DNA of 64,000 nucleotides from Oscillospiraceae bacterium (lineage in GTDB: Bacteria > Bacillota > Clostridia > Oscillospirales > CAG-272): the NCBI GenBank assembly GCA_015064505.1, contig SVSB01000004.1:19710-83709 (forward strand), in the 5' to 3' direction. The translations under genes and the position numbers were made by a program. Under the pieces are notes generated by a model, which made no database searches, was not told the origin of the DNA, and worked only from the letters and a program-made list of their open reading frames with translations. Shown here piece after piece: positions 16,063 to 25,196 of this stretch (its first letter is position 1; the number at the start of each line of letters is the position of its first letter).

Positions 16063-16899
16063 CTACTTTTTTGAAATCTCCTTAACTTCAAATTCGTACA
16101 TGTAAATTTCGCCGTTAGGATTTCGTCCGCCGAAACGTATGTACACTACCATTTGATACTTCCGTGTTTCAACAACAAATGGGCGCCAATTTTCACCGTT
16201 ATTATCTCGCTTTATTGGCCAATCCCGCGCACGGGAAATTTTTTTAGGTTTACCGTACTGCGAAACGAAAGATTCGTTTTTCCTCAAAAAATCTTTAACT
16301 TCCTCAAAGTAGAGTGCATCATATTGATACCATCCGCCTTTTACACCGTACAATTCTTCAAGCTTGTAGCCGATAAGCGACAGCGGATCCTTTTTATATC
16401 CGCGCCTGTCTACCCATTCGTAATATACTTTACCATCGCTAAAGAGCGCGTGAACATACGCCTCGCCAAATTCAATACTGTCAATCTTCTCAGTACCCTC
16501 TTCAACGTTATTCATACAGTTGTCAAGCAAGATTTCAAGCTCTTTTACTTGCTCCGCAGAAAGCTTGATTTCATCATAGATTATACCAAAATCTTCGCGA
16601 GTAAAGGTTGTGTTGGGATAATATGCTATTGCTTCTTCATAAGTGAGGAAATAACCTCGGTCTGTTATATAACTACTTTCGGCATAACCGTTGCCGCGCA
16701 ATAAAGTGCCGTCTTTACCGACCTGATAATACGTGGAATGACCACCGCCAAATTGAGATATTGAAAAGCAGAAAAGCAAATTATCTTTTGCGAGATGTCG
16801 TTCTTCAGATTCGTATCGAGGCTCACAATAACTTGCAACAAGAAATACAATACAAGTTAAAACAATTATTGATATCAAAAAGACTAACATTTTTTTCAT
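16063..16899 (-). CDS. Membrane-anchored hypothetical protein next to RHS remnant
   Basis: A 278-residue protein with an N-terminal anchor (LVFLISIIVLTCIVFLVASY) and an extracytoplasmic domain with no recognised fold. Its ATG lies 1 nt past the stop codon of the frameshifted RHS tail, the spacing expected of a cognate partner of an RHS C-terminal toxin. An immunity-like or accessory role is inference from that position alone. The sequence is more AT-rich than the housekeeping genes, in keeping with acquired DNA. Confidence 0.6.
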   Translation of the reverse strand: MKKMLVFLISIIVLTCIVFLVASYCEPRYESEERHLAKDNLLFCFSISQFGGGHSTYYQVGKDGTLLRGNGYAESSYITDRGYFLTYEEAIAYYPNTTFTREDFGIIYDEIKLSAEQVKELEILLDNCMNNVEEGTEKIDSIEFGEAYVHALFSDGKVYYEWVDRRGYKKDPLSLIGYKLEELYGVKGGWYQYDALYFEEVKDFLRKNESFVSQYGKPKKISRARDWPIKRDNNGENWRPFVVETRKYQMVVYIRFGGRNPNGEIYMYEFEVKEISKK

Positions 16900-16900
16900 A

Positions 16901-17559
16901 TCAATACCCCCTTACACCAACATATGCTGGTCTCGTATCTAATACAGAGTGTTTCTTCTTATTAGCCCTTACATACAGATTCGGGCTACTCTCTATATCA
17001 AAAATAATACTCGCATCTCCACCTACGCCATTGTAATAGTATGAGGAGAGTCAATGAGTGTCGCTATTAGCTCATTACCTATCGGCGTTTCTTCGGCTAT
17101 GTTCCCTTTTTTATAGGTAAGCTCATTTGTAGAAAAACTATAGAATAATTCGTATTCCGTCAATTCATTTATACAACTTAAAGCCTCAATAATGTAATCG
17201 TCATTTTCACTAGATACGATTACCGTATTTCCGCTCGGATCCACATACCCTACAGGATTCCCATAGCAATAGACATAAAGATTAAGGCTCAAGGGGTCGT
17301 TGGGGTTGTAATACGCCCAAGAATCTTGCTGTGTGAATCTACCCGTTGCGGGGTCGTACCAACGTGCGCGGAGGAAGTAAGTTCCCGTTGCTGTATCGAA
17401 GTATTCTCCACAGTAGCGGAAGGGGTTTTGGTCGGAAATCAAGGCGTTTGCGGTGTTGCGGTCATTACCGAAAGCATCGTAATCGTATGTGGTTACGGTA
17501 ATGCGGTCGGAACCGATAGTTCGCACCACGTCACCGTGAGCATTATGGCGGTCAGTCCG
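16901..17559 (-). pseudogene. Displaced RHS core end plus C-terminal tip, frameshifted
   Basis: The piece begins abruptly at the stop codon of the upstream gene, with no start of its own, at HNAHGDVVRTIGSDRI. It carries the RHS-associated core (YDYDAFGNDRN, GTYFLRARWYDPATGRFTQQ, NLYVYCYGNPVGYVDPSG). A variable tip follows (TEYELFYSFSTNELTYKKGN) and stops early at 17023. A different frame from about 17045 reads SYYYNGVGGDASIIFDIES and stays open to a TGA 1 nt before the next ATG, so a single frameshift near 17045 fits best. This looks like an orphan RHS tip cassette rather than an expressed gene. Confidence 0.75.
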
Positions 17560-18154
17560 TCTCGCTTGTTTCCTCTTCGTTGCGCGGAGATAATTTCGAT
17601 AAGTTTTCAAGATCCAACCGCCAAACCTCACGGAAGCTTTCTTCATAAACGGTTTCTCCGGTTTTTCCGTCAATGAACGTAAAGGTAACTTTCACGTCAC
17701 AAGGGGCGGTGCCGTTCATCAATTGCGCAATACGGAGGGCGTACAGGGTAGAAAAGGGCATTTTTTCGACCATTGCACTTACGTCCTCCCGATATCCCTC
17801 AAAGGAAACGTGATAATAATCATCGGATATTTTAATGCCCAGTTCTTTTGCCGTGATTATGAACGGTTCGTAAAACTCACAAATGATCTCTTTTTGATCG
17901 GCGGTGATCCCCACTATCAGATCGCCGTTTTTATCCACGTAGGAATTTTCGCGGAAATCGCCAATGTCATCATAAAACGGAAAATGCTCATTAAAAAATT
18001 CGGTCGGCGTTACGGAAAAGTAGCGTTCGCACTCTTCCGGTGTGAAAACAAATTCGGTAATTCTGTTTTTGTAATTATTTACAGCAATGGCTGCAATCGC
18101 TACGATAACGAGTATGCAAATTGAAGCGTATCCAGGTAATAGTCTCTTTCTCAT
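17552..18154 (-). CDS. Membrane-anchored hypothetical protein upstream of RHS tip
   Basis: A 200-residue protein with an N-terminal anchor (LLPGYASICILVIVAIAAIA) followed by a domain with FTPEECERYFSVTPTEFFNE and a C-terminal WRLDLENLSKLSPRNEEE tail. The ATG at MRKRLLP has a GGAG ribosome site 8 nt upstream; the longer open frame runs over repeat-like sequence. The family is not recognised. Because the RHS fragment begins exactly where this gene stops, it may be the partner of an earlier tip in a cassette array. Confidence 0.55.
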   Translation of the reverse strand: MRKRLLPGYASICILVIVAIAAIAVNNYKNRITEFVFTPEECERYFSVTPTEFFNEHFPFYDDIGDFRENSYVDKNGDLIVGITADQKEIICEFYEPFIITAKELGIKISDDYYHVSFEGYREDVSAMVEKMPFSTLYALRIAQLMNGTAPCDVKVTFTFIDGKTGETVYEESFREVWRLDLENLSKLSPRNEEETSETD

Positions 18155-18179
18155 AAACAACTCCGATTGAAGGCCGGCT

Positions 18180-18214
18180 CGTGACGGGGACGCGGTTCTG
18201 TGCGTTCCCGTTCG
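18180..18214. repeat. Degenerate copy of the REP-like palindrome
   Basis: GTGACGGGGACGCGGTTCTG followed by TGCGTTCCCGTT resembles the 15.8 kb palindrome (GACAGGGGACGGTTCTGTGT) with several changes. It lies in the 109-nt gap between two - strand genes. Confidence 0.45.
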
Positions 18215-18263
18215 GTGTGGTGAAGCGTTCTTCACTTTTTGTAAAGACCGAGCGCCGGTCGGA

Positions 18264-19031
18264 TTATAAGGATCTCATAAAATCGCAGAAGCTCTTAAGG
18301 CTTTCCGGCGTTTTCTCTCCACCACCCTCAAAGGACACGGTGGCGTCGTATCCTCCCTTGCGGAGATAGTCGATAAACTGCCCGTAATCAGCGCCGTCGT
18401 CGGGGGTGGGAAGGGTACGTTTGCAGGGGGAAGCTACGTGGGTGTGAAAAATGTTTTTTGCCAAAGTCTCAAGCTTTGACATCTTCTCACCATTCTGCAT
18501 AAGGTGGTAGTAATCAACGTGGGAGCCAACGTTGTCGCAGCCCGTCATTTCGGCAAGCCTTGCTGCGTCCTCGGCATAGTTGATTATATTGCATTCCGCG
18601 GTGCGCAGAGGTTCTATGCATACCCATTGCCCGTGCTTTTTTGCTACTTGCGCAAATATTTGCGTGACCCTTACAAGCTGCTCCATCGCCTCGTCAAAGT
18701 CAAAGCCCTCGGGCACCTCCTTTGCCTTGGAGGAGCCGAAAACGAGCATTTTAACGCCCAGCTTTGCCAGCTTTGCAAAGCTGCTTTCGGAAAAATCGCG
18801 TATTTTTTCGTAATCCACGTCGGGCCCCGTGAGACGAAGGTCCGGAGGAACGAGTCCGTTGCAGGCGTAGAAAAAGCCCTCGGGCAAGGTGCTTTTGAGA
18901 GCAAGCATATTCTTAAATGCCGCCTCGTCTGATTTTGCGAGCTCCCAATTGCTTACTTCAACGAAATCAAGGCCCGATTCGTATGCGGTTTTTATCATAG
19001 CGGGGTTCGTAGTGCAAATTCCGATTTTCAT
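18264..19031 (-). CDS. Sugar phosphate isomerase/epimerase-like TIM-barrel protein
   Basis: A 255-residue AP-endonuclease-2/xylose-isomerase-like barrel: MKIGICTTNP strand 1, GLDFVEVSNWE, VKMLVFGSSKAKEVPEG, WVCIEPLRTAECNIIN (metal Glu), DNVGSHVDYYHL (Asp/His) and VSFEGGGEKTPESLKSF (final Glu). The family isomerises or epimerises sugars and inositols with a divalent metal. The substrate is undetermined and no pathway neighbour helps. It has its own promoter on the - strand. Confidence 0.85.
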   Translation of the reverse strand: MKIGICTTNPAMIKTAYESGLDFVEVSNWELAKSDEAAFKNMLALKSTLPEGFFYACNGLVPPDLRLTGPDVDYEKIRDFSESSFAKLAKLGVKMLVFGSSKAKEVPEGFDFDEAMEQLVRVTQIFAQVAKKHGQWVCIEPLRTAECNIINYAEDAARLAEMTGCDNVGSHVDYYHLMQNGEKMSKLETLAKNIFHTHVASPCKRTLPTPDDGADYGQFIDYLRKGGYDATVSFEGGGEKTPESLKSFCDFMRSL

Positions 19032-19067
19032 AAAGTTCTCCTGCTACGGTGCGTGTCGTGTGTTTTT

Positions 19068-19096
19068 AATTTAGCATATTTAGAACGTAAAGTCAA
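19068..19096 (-). promoter_or_regulatory. Sigma-A-type promoter for the isomerase-like gene
   Basis: On the - strand TTGACT (19096-19091), 17-nt spacer, TAAATT (19073-19068). The start would lie about 30 nt before the ATG, which has AGGAGA upstream. Confidence 0.7.
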
Positions 19097-19188
19097 CGGT
19101 TTCGCCACGGAGTTTTGCCGCTTTCCCACAGAGAGCTACGGCATTTTATTACTTAATAATAATATAATTAAAATATCTTGCAAAGGCA

Positions 19189-19217
19189 TTGAAAAAGCGG
19201 AAATACTATGGTATAAT
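19189..19217 (+). promoter_or_regulatory. Sigma-A-type promoter opening the alr operon
   Basis: TTGAAA, 17-nt spacer and a consensus TATAAT (19212-19217), followed by a 41-nt leader to an AGGAGG-type ribosome site. It lies back-to-back with the - strand promoter at 19068-19096. Confidence 0.85.
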
Positions 19218-19264
19218 AGCACGATAATAAGTATCTTGGAAAAGTATGCACACAGGAGGCGCGG

Positions 19265-19792
19265 ATGGATAACGGTGTCGGTATATTCGGCTATTCCCGC
19301 AGGGCGAAGAGACGCGGGGCTTACTTGCGCAAATGCGTGATGACGGCCGTGCTGTGGGTCCTTTTGGCGCTTGTAAACGGCTATGCGGCCTTGTGGCTGG
19401 GTTCTCCCGCCGCCATCGGCTTTGCCGTGATAATTGAAATAACCGTTATTTTGCTTACTCTTCCCAACTTCAGGCTTGAATACGATTATGAGATCGAGGA
19501 TGGCGTTTTTACCGTTGCAAAAATTAACGGCGTCTCTCGCCGCAAGGTGCTTACCTCCTTTTCCCTCCGCGATGCGGTGCTCCTTGCGCCCTTAAGCGAC
19601 GACGTGCTCCGCAAATGCGAAAACGAGCGTCCCGCAAGGGCACTTGACGTTACGAGCGGCTTTGAGCCCGAAAACAGAGCGGCGGTGCTTTATCCCGACG
19701 AAAAGGGAAGGCTTACGCTTCTTCTGTTCGATGCAAACGAAAGATTCTTCAAGGCGGCAAGATTTTACTGTCCTGCGGCTATGCGCCGCTGA
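19265..19792 (+). CDS. Two-helix membrane protein of unknown function
   Basis: A 175-residue protein with a basic N-terminus and two membrane helices (about residues 25-45 and 49-66), then a beta-rich cytosolic domain with DYEIEDGVFTVAKINGVSRR, reminiscent of PH-like membrane domains. A CACAGGAGGC ribosome site lies ahead of the ATG. It stands directly before alr with a 14-nt gap, so it is probably the first gene of that transcript. The function is unknown. Confidence 0.7.
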   Translation: MDNGVGIFGYSRRAKRRGAYLRKCVMTAVLWVLLALVNGYAALWLGSPAAIGFAVIIEITVILLTLPNFRLEYDYEIEDGVFTVAKINGVSRRKVLTSFSLRDAVLLAPLSDDVLRKCENERPARALDVTSGFEPENRAAVLYPDEKGRLTLLLFDANERFFKAARFYCPAAMRR

Positions 19793-19806
19793 CAGGAGGC
19801 GATTAC

Positions 19807-20943
19807 ATGCAAAACAAAGAAATTTTGAAAACATATGCAAAAATAGATCTGGGAGCACTTGAGCATAATTATCTTGCTATCAAGGCTCACATAGATAAGG
19901 ATACCCCCCAATGCCGGGTTATGTGCGTGGTTAAGGCGGATGCCTACGGTCACGGTGCGGAGAACTGCGTGAAGCGGCTGGCGGGTCTTGGGGTGCGGCG
20001 CTTTGGCGTTTCCTGCATTGAGGAGGCCCGTCAGGTACGCCGCTTTGCCCCCGAAAACAGCGATATTCTCATCCTTGGCTACACTCCCGTGGAGAACGCG
20101 GGGGAGCTTGCGGAGAGCGGATATATCCAGACCGTCTACAGTCCCGAATACGGCAGGGCGCTATCGTGCGCCGCCGTTGAGGCAGGGCAGACCGTCAGAG
20201 TGCATATCAAGGTAGACACGGGAATGAACCGAATCGGCTTTTCTGCGCTTGACGGAGCGGCTTGCGCCGAGGAGATAAGCAAGGTGACGGAGCTTGGCGG
20301 CATTCGTGCCGAGGGAATATTCACCCACTTTGCCTGTGCAGACGGGGCGATCGAGGAAACGGAGCGGCAGCACGATCTGTTCGCGGGCGTGCTTGATGCT
20401 CTTGGGGAAAAGGTGAAGGGGCTGTGCGTTCACTGCTGTAACAGTGCGGCGGCAATGCGCTTCCCCGAGTACAGGCACGATATGGTGCGCGTTGGCATCA
20501 TTCTTTACGGGCTTTCCCCCGATAGGGAGCTTGCGTTGCCCGTAAGCCTTGAGCCCGTTATGACCTTTATGACCACGGTCATCCACGTGCATTCCCTGAA
20601 GGCGGGGGAGAGGATAAGCTACGGCGGAAGCTATACGGCGGAGAGGGATATGCGCGTTGCCACTCTCGGAGTCGGATATGCAGACGGTTTTCTCCGCGCA
20701 TTCTCCGGCGGCGGTCAGGTGCTTATAAACGGCAGCCCCGCGCCCGTCGTTGGCAGAGTCTGTATGGATCAGTGCATGGTGGATATCGGAGATCGCGAGG
20801 TGCGTCCGGGCGACGTTGCCGTGATCTTTGACAGCGAGGGCAAAAATATAGAAAAGCTTGCGGCATCCGCAGATACCATCTGCTACGAGCTCGTTTGCCT
20901 CGTTGGAAAGCGAGTAAAGAGGATATCCGCAGAAAACCCATAA
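19807..20943 (+). CDS. alr: Alanine racemase
   Basis: A 378-residue PLP enzyme that converts L- and D-alanine for cell-wall synthesis. The PLP lysine sits in VVKADAYGHGAENC (about residue 43). IKVDTGMNRIGF, GIFTHFACAD, MVRVGIILYGLSP and the C-terminal VGRVCMDQCMVDIG are all typical, as is the length. GACAGGAGGCGATTAC gives a strong ribosome site. Confidence 0.97.
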   Translation: MQNKEILKTYAKIDLGALEHNYLAIKAHIDKDTPQCRVMCVVKADAYGHGAENCVKRLAGLGVRRFGVSCIEEARQVRRFAPENSDILILGYTPVENAGELAESGYIQTVYSPEYGRALSCAAVEAGQTVRVHIKVDTGMNRIGFSALDGAACAEEISKVTELGGIRAEGIFTHFACADGAIEETERQHDLFAGVLDALGEKVKGLCVHCCNSAAAMRFPEYRHDMVRVGIILYGLSPDRELALPVSLEPVMTFMTTVIHVHSLKAGERISYGGSYTAERDMRVATLGVGYADGFLRAFSGGGQVLINGSPAPVVGRVCMDQCMVDIGDREVRPGDVAVIFDSEGKNIEKLAASADTICYELVCLVGKRVKRISAENP

Positions 20944-20983
20944 GCGTGCGCTTGCACAACAAAAGTACACAAAAGGAATTTTA

Positions 20984-22426
20984 ATGGACAAGAACAACCA
21001 AAACCAAACGAATACCAACAGGCATAAATGGCGGCCGTTCGTTCTTATTATGGCTCTTGCAGTGTGCGTTGCCTCCGCCTTCGTTGTGGGCAGAGGAATG
21101 AACGCCCCGACAACGGAGCAATCGCCTACGACGGAGGAGACCGTGAAAACTCTCGGCGCCGTTAAACCGCCGGACGAGACCGTGATGGTATATCCCGGAT
21201 CGGTTGCGGATTTTGAGGGCGGCAGCTTCAAGATACTGGTTGCCGACAAGGAGCGCAATACGGGCTTTGACGGCGACAGCGCTCCAACGATACTTTCCCG
21301 CATAGACGCCGACGAGGGGCAGATGCTTGCTTTTGATCTTAATATAGACCTTAAGGTGGTAAGACTTGCGGATCCCGTTGCTTACGTTATGGCGGCTCAC
21401 GCCGCAAACGAGGGAGATACGGCGGATCTGCTCGTGCTTGACCTGTTCGTTGAGAACACCTCGGAGCTTAACCACCACGCGGCGGATCTGCTTGCGGGAG
21501 GTCTGCTTGCGGATCTCAACCGAGTGGAGAACGTACACCTTGACGGAGACGGTTATTATACCGATATAAATACGGCGCTCTCCGTCCGCGGCAAGACGTT
21601 TCTTGCGGCATCGGATGCCACCGCAGGCTTCCGTGACTCTCTTGTGGGAGTGATATTTGATAAAGAGCAGCTGGACGTTGCTCCTTCCGAGCTTGCGGCA
21701 ACGGTGGAAAGCGGAAAATGGACTCTTGATACCCTCCACGGCATCGTGAAGGAGCAAAGCGGGAACGGCGTATATACCGACTGCAACGAGGCGGTGGTGT
21801 GGATGCTGGGAATGGGAGCAAGGGATGCGGTCCCAACCGAGGACGGATTCCGCGTTTCCGTTACCGAGAACGGCGCCGTGGAGCTGTTCGGCAAGCTGAA
21901 GGGCTCACTGTACGGCAACGTGAGCTCAAAGGGTGTTGTGGGCAGTGCCGACGCGGTGTTCCGCCAGGGCACCGTCGGTGAATTCGGCACCCTTGATACC
22001 GCCACCTACGGTATGCTCCCTCTGCCAAAGGCAACCGAGCAGGGGAGCTACGTGTCCGTTGCGGATCCGAGCAGGGCAACGGTCATGGCTATCACCTCCT
22101 TCTGCGACGACAGGGAGCGCAGCGGTACGGTGATGGATAATCTGGTAAAGCGCACGGCAGAGCATTTTGCCGAGGCTTACATAAACGACGTTTCAAGAGG
22201 GGATACGGTCAGCCGTGCAAGCATTGAAAAAATGTTTGAGAGCCGTTCCGTGTGCGTAATTGCGGTGCTGGGTTATCCCGACACGCTGGAAGACGCCTGC
22301 GAAACGCTGATACTCGGCAAAAACACGGACCTTAACGCCTTCCTGAAGCAAAGAAGTTACTTTTTGCAGAACGCTCTTGACATTATCGTTTCCGATATTG
22401 CAGGGGACGAGGATGCAGAGCAATAA
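20984..22426 (+). CDS. Membrane-anchored solute-binding-like protein
   Basis: A 480-residue protein with an N-terminal membrane anchor (RPFVLIMALAVCVASAFVVG, about 18-37). A linker rich in Thr, Glu and Pro follows, then a domain resembling extracellular solute-binding proteins of ABC importers (SFKILVADKE, DLLVLDLFVENTSEL, GMLPLPKATEQGSYVSVADP). The expected lipobox cysteine is absent and no ABC permease is nearby, so a transport role is uncertain. It has 40 nt to alr and 43 nt to aspS, so it is probably within the operon. Confidence 0.6.
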   Translation: MDKNNQNQTNTNRHKWRPFVLIMALAVCVASAFVVGRGMNAPTTEQSPTTEETVKTLGAVKPPDETVMVYPGSVADFEGGSFKILVADKERNTGFDGDSAPTILSRIDADEGQMLAFDLNIDLKVVRLADPVAYVMAAHAANEGDTADLLVLDLFVENTSELNHHAADLLAGGLLADLNRVENVHLDGDGYYTDINTALSVRGKTFLAASDATAGFRDSLVGVIFDKEQLDVAPSELAATVESGKWTLDTLHGIVKEQSGNGVYTDCNEAVVWMLGMGARDAVPTEDGFRVSVTENGAVELFGKLKGSLYGNVSSKGVVGSADAVFRQGTVGEFGTLDTATYGMLPLPKATEQGSYVSVADPSRATVMAITSFCDDRERSGTVMDNLVKRTAEHFAEAYINDVSRGDTVSRASIEKMFESRSVCVIAVLGYPDTLEDACETLILGKNTDLNAFLKQRSYFLQNALDIIVSDIAGDEDAEQ

Positions 22427-22469
22427 AAAAGATAATGAAAGATGGGCAAAGCCCGGAAAGGAACATAAA

Positions 22470-24263
22470 ATGGCAAATTTACTTTCAGAAAACGATAAGA
22501 GGACGTGCCGTTGCGGCGAGCTTACCGAAAACGATATCGGCAAGACCGTGACGGTCATGGGTTGGACCCAGCGCCAGCGCGACCTGGGACAGCTTATATT
22601 CATCGATCTCCGCGACCGCAGCGGAATCATCCAGCTTTCCTTTGACAAGAATACCGACGAAAAGAGCTTTGAGACCGCGTACGGAGTAAGATCCGAGACG
22701 GTGCTTATGGCAAAGGGCGTTGTGCGCAGCAGAGGAGAGGGCGCCATCAACCGCAAGATACCTACCGGTGCTATCGAGGTTGCGGTTAAGGAGCTTACGG
22801 TTCTTTCCCGTTCCGAGACGCCTCCCTTTGAGATCGTGGAGAACAGCCAGGTGCGCCCCGAGCTCCGTATGCGTTACCGCTATCTTGACCTCCGCCGTCC
22901 CGATCTTGCGAAAAACATTATCGCAAGAAGCAAAATAGCGCAGATCACCAGAGAGTACTATATGGGTGAGGGCTTCCTTGAAATAGAAACCCCCAACCTT
23001 ATCGGACCTACCCCCGAGGGCGCACGTGACTATCTTGTTCCCAGCCGCGTTCACCCCGGCAAGTTCTACGCGCTTCCCCAGTCTCCTCAGCTTTACAAGC
23101 AGCTTTTGATGGTATCGGGCTTTGACCGCTATTTCCAGCTTGCCCGTTGCTTCCGCGACGAGGACCTGCGCGTTGACCGTCAGCCCGAGTTCACCCAGAT
23201 AGATACCGAGTATTCCTTCGTTACCCAGGAGGACGTTATTGCCACCACCGAGGGATACCTCAAGAAGGTATGGAAGGAATTCAGAGGCGAGGATATAGAG
23301 CTTCCCCTGCCCCGTCTTACTTATGCGGAGGCAATGGAGCGCTTTGGCTCCGATAAGCCCGACGTGCGCTTCGGCTTTGAGCTGAGGAACATCTCCGATA
23401 TCGCAGGCAAGACTTCCTTCAAGGTATTTGCAGGCTGCGTTGAGAACGGCGGAAGCGTTCGCGCCATCAACGTAAAGGGCGGCGGATCTATGCCACGCAA
23501 GGAGATAGACGGCCTCGGCGAGTTCGTAAAGACCTACAAGGCAAAGGGTATGGCTTGGTATAAGATGAATAAGGGCGAGGTTTCCTCCTCTTACGCCAAG
23601 TTCCTTACCGAGGAAGAGAATAACGCCATCCTCAAGGCAATGGAATTTGAGGACGGCGACCTTATCTGCATCGTTGCGGATAAGGACAGCGTGGTATTTG
23701 ACGCCCTGGGCGCGCTCAGATGCGAGTGCGCAAAGCGCCTGGGTCTGCTTGACCCCATGGAGACGAAGCTTCTTTGGGTAACGGACTTCCCCCTCTTTGA
23801 ATACTCCGAGGAGGACGGCAGATACTATGCAAAGCACCACCCCTTCACCATGCCCAATCCCGAGGATCTGGATAAGCTGGAGAGCGACCGCGGAAACGTT
23901 CGTGCCATCGCCTACGATATCGTTATGAACGGTACCGAGATCGGCGGCGGTTCCATCAGAATCCACGATCCCGAGATCCAGCAGAGAATGTTTGCCGCCC
24001 TCGGCTTTACCCCCGAGGAGGCACAGGCAAAGTTCGGCTTCCTGCTTGATGCGTTCAAGTACGGCGTACCTCCTCACGGCGGTCTTGCCTTCGGCTTTGA
24101 CAGACTTGTGACTCTGCTTCTGGGTCTTGAGGATATCCGCGACGTTATAGCCTTCCCCAAGGCGCAGAACGCTTCCGAGCTTATGACCAAGTGCCCTGCA
24201 GAAGCTGATGCAAAGGCTCTTGACGAGCTTTCCATCGCTATCACCCGCAAAGAGGAAGAGTAA
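22470..24263 (+). CDS. aspS: Aspartyl-tRNA synthetase, bacterial type
   Basis: A 597-residue class IIb synthetase. An N-terminal OB domain (VTVMGWTQRQRDLGQLIFID) is followed by motif 2 (QLARCFRDEDLRVDRQPEF, about residue 225), the bacterial GAD insertion (about 290-420) and motif 3 (GGLAFGFDRLVTLLLG, about 537). The bacterial-length insertion distinguishes it from archaeal enzymes. The ATG at MANLLSEN has AAAGGAAC upstream; the open frame continues upstream over the preceding gene's end, which I reject as coding. Confidence 0.97.
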   Translation: MANLLSENDKRTCRCGELTENDIGKTVTVMGWTQRQRDLGQLIFIDLRDRSGIIQLSFDKNTDEKSFETAYGVRSETVLMAKGVVRSRGEGAINRKIPTGAIEVAVKELTVLSRSETPPFEIVENSQVRPELRMRYRYLDLRRPDLAKNIIARSKIAQITREYYMGEGFLEIETPNLIGPTPEGARDYLVPSRVHPGKFYALPQSPQLYKQLLMVSGFDRYFQLARCFRDEDLRVDRQPEFTQIDTEYSFVTQEDVIATTEGYLKKVWKEFRGEDIELPLPRLTYAEAMERFGSDKPDVRFGFELRNISDIAGKTSFKVFAGCVENGGSVRAINVKGGGSMPRKEIDGLGEFVKTYKAKGMAWYKMNKGEVSSSYAKFLTEEENNAILKAMEFEDGDLICIVADKDSVVFDALGALRCECAKRLGLLDPMETKLLWVTDFPLFEYSEEDGRYYAKHHPFTMPNPEDLDKLESDRGNVRAIAYDIVMNGTEIGGGSIRIHDPEIQQRMFAALGFTPEEAQAKFGFLLDAFKYGVPPHGGLAFGFDRLVTLLLGLEDIRDVIAFPKAQNASELMTKCPAEADAKALDELSIAITRKEEE

Positions 24264-24271
24264 AACGGGGT

Positions 24272-25189
24272 ATGCAGAATACTTCAACTCGCCCCTTCGG
24301 CGTTCTTCTGATAGATAAGCCGGAGAATATGACGAGCCACAATGCGGTTAACCGCGTGCGCAGGCTGTATAACACCCGCGAGGTGGGTCATACGGGCACC
24401 CTTGACCCTATGGCAACGGGACTTCTCGTTTTGCTGGTGGGCAGAGCAGTGAAGGCATCGGAGTATTTTTCCGAGGGCGATAAGGGATACGAAGCCCGTA
24501 TGCGCCTCGGTATGATAAGCGACACGGAGGATATATGGGGGCAGACGGAGAAAACCGCCGCCCCCATCCCCGCGAGGGAAAGGGTGCTTGAATGCGCACG
24601 ATCCTTTTGCGGAGATATCCTTCAGGTGCCTCCCATGTACAGCGCTCTCAAAAGAGACGGGCAAAAGCTCGTTGATCTTGCAAGAAGCGGCAAGACGGTG
24701 GAGCGTGAGCCCCGCCCGGTCACCGTATATTCCCTTGAGGCGGATGCAATATCCGACGAGGAATACAGCCTGAGTATATCCTGCTCCAAGGGCACGTATA
24801 TACGCACCCTTTGCGCGGATATAGGTGCCGCACTCGGATGCGGAGGGGTAATGAGCGCACTGAGGCGCACCGCCGCCTGCGGTTTTTCCGTTGAGAAGGC
24901 TCACACCTTTGATGAGCTGGAGCAGATGACGGAAGAGGAACGGGACGCGTTGCTTCTGCCAACGGAGGCGGCGTTTTCCCATCTGCCGCGGGTATATCTT
25001 ACGGAGTTTTTTGCAACTCTTGCAAAGCGCGGTAATCAGATATATCAGCATAAGATAGGAACGGATATGCCCTTGGGCACGAGGGTATTGCTGTTCGATA
25101 AAGACGGCTTTTTTGCATTCGGTGAGGTAAAAAGCTTCCCCGAGGGAAGCGCAATAAAGCCGATAAAACAGATAAGACTTGATTTTTGA
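24272..25189 (+). CDS. truB: tRNA pseudouridine-55 synthase
   Basis: A 305-residue TruB enzyme making pseudouridine 55 in the tRNA T-loop. VLLIDKPENMTSHNAVNRVR, the catalytic aspartate in GHTGTLDPMATGLLVL (about residue 45), RPVTVYSLE and SCSKGTYIRTLCADIGAALG are clear family motifs. It follows aspS by 8 nt; truB is often in translation-related operons. Confidence 0.95.
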   Translation: MQNTSTRPFGVLLIDKPENMTSHNAVNRVRRLYNTREVGHTGTLDPMATGLLVLLVGRAVKASEYFSEGDKGYEARMRLGMISDTEDIWGQTEKTAAPIPARERVLECARSFCGDILQVPPMYSALKRDGQKLVDLARSGKTVEREPRPVTVYSLEADAISDEEYSLSISCSKGTYIRTLCADIGAALGCGGVMSALRRTAACGFSVEKAHTFDELEQMTEEERDALLLPTEAAFSHLPRVYLTEFFATLAKRGNQIYQHKIGTDMPLGTRVLLFDKDGFFAFGEVKSFPEGSAIKPIKQIRLDF

Positions 25190-25196
25190 GGTGGAT

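Noticed and set aside
17560-17673. N-terminal extension of the RHS fragment with an apparent ATG
   Set aside because: It is an out-of-frame reading of the 3' end of the upstream membrane protein gene; RHS-like residues only begin after that gene's stop codon.
22485-24287. Long open frame (600 codons) antisense to aspS
   Set aside because: It mirrors a clearly conserved synthetase gene; its product shows no family motifs and has no ribosome site. High GC at third positions explains the lack of stops.
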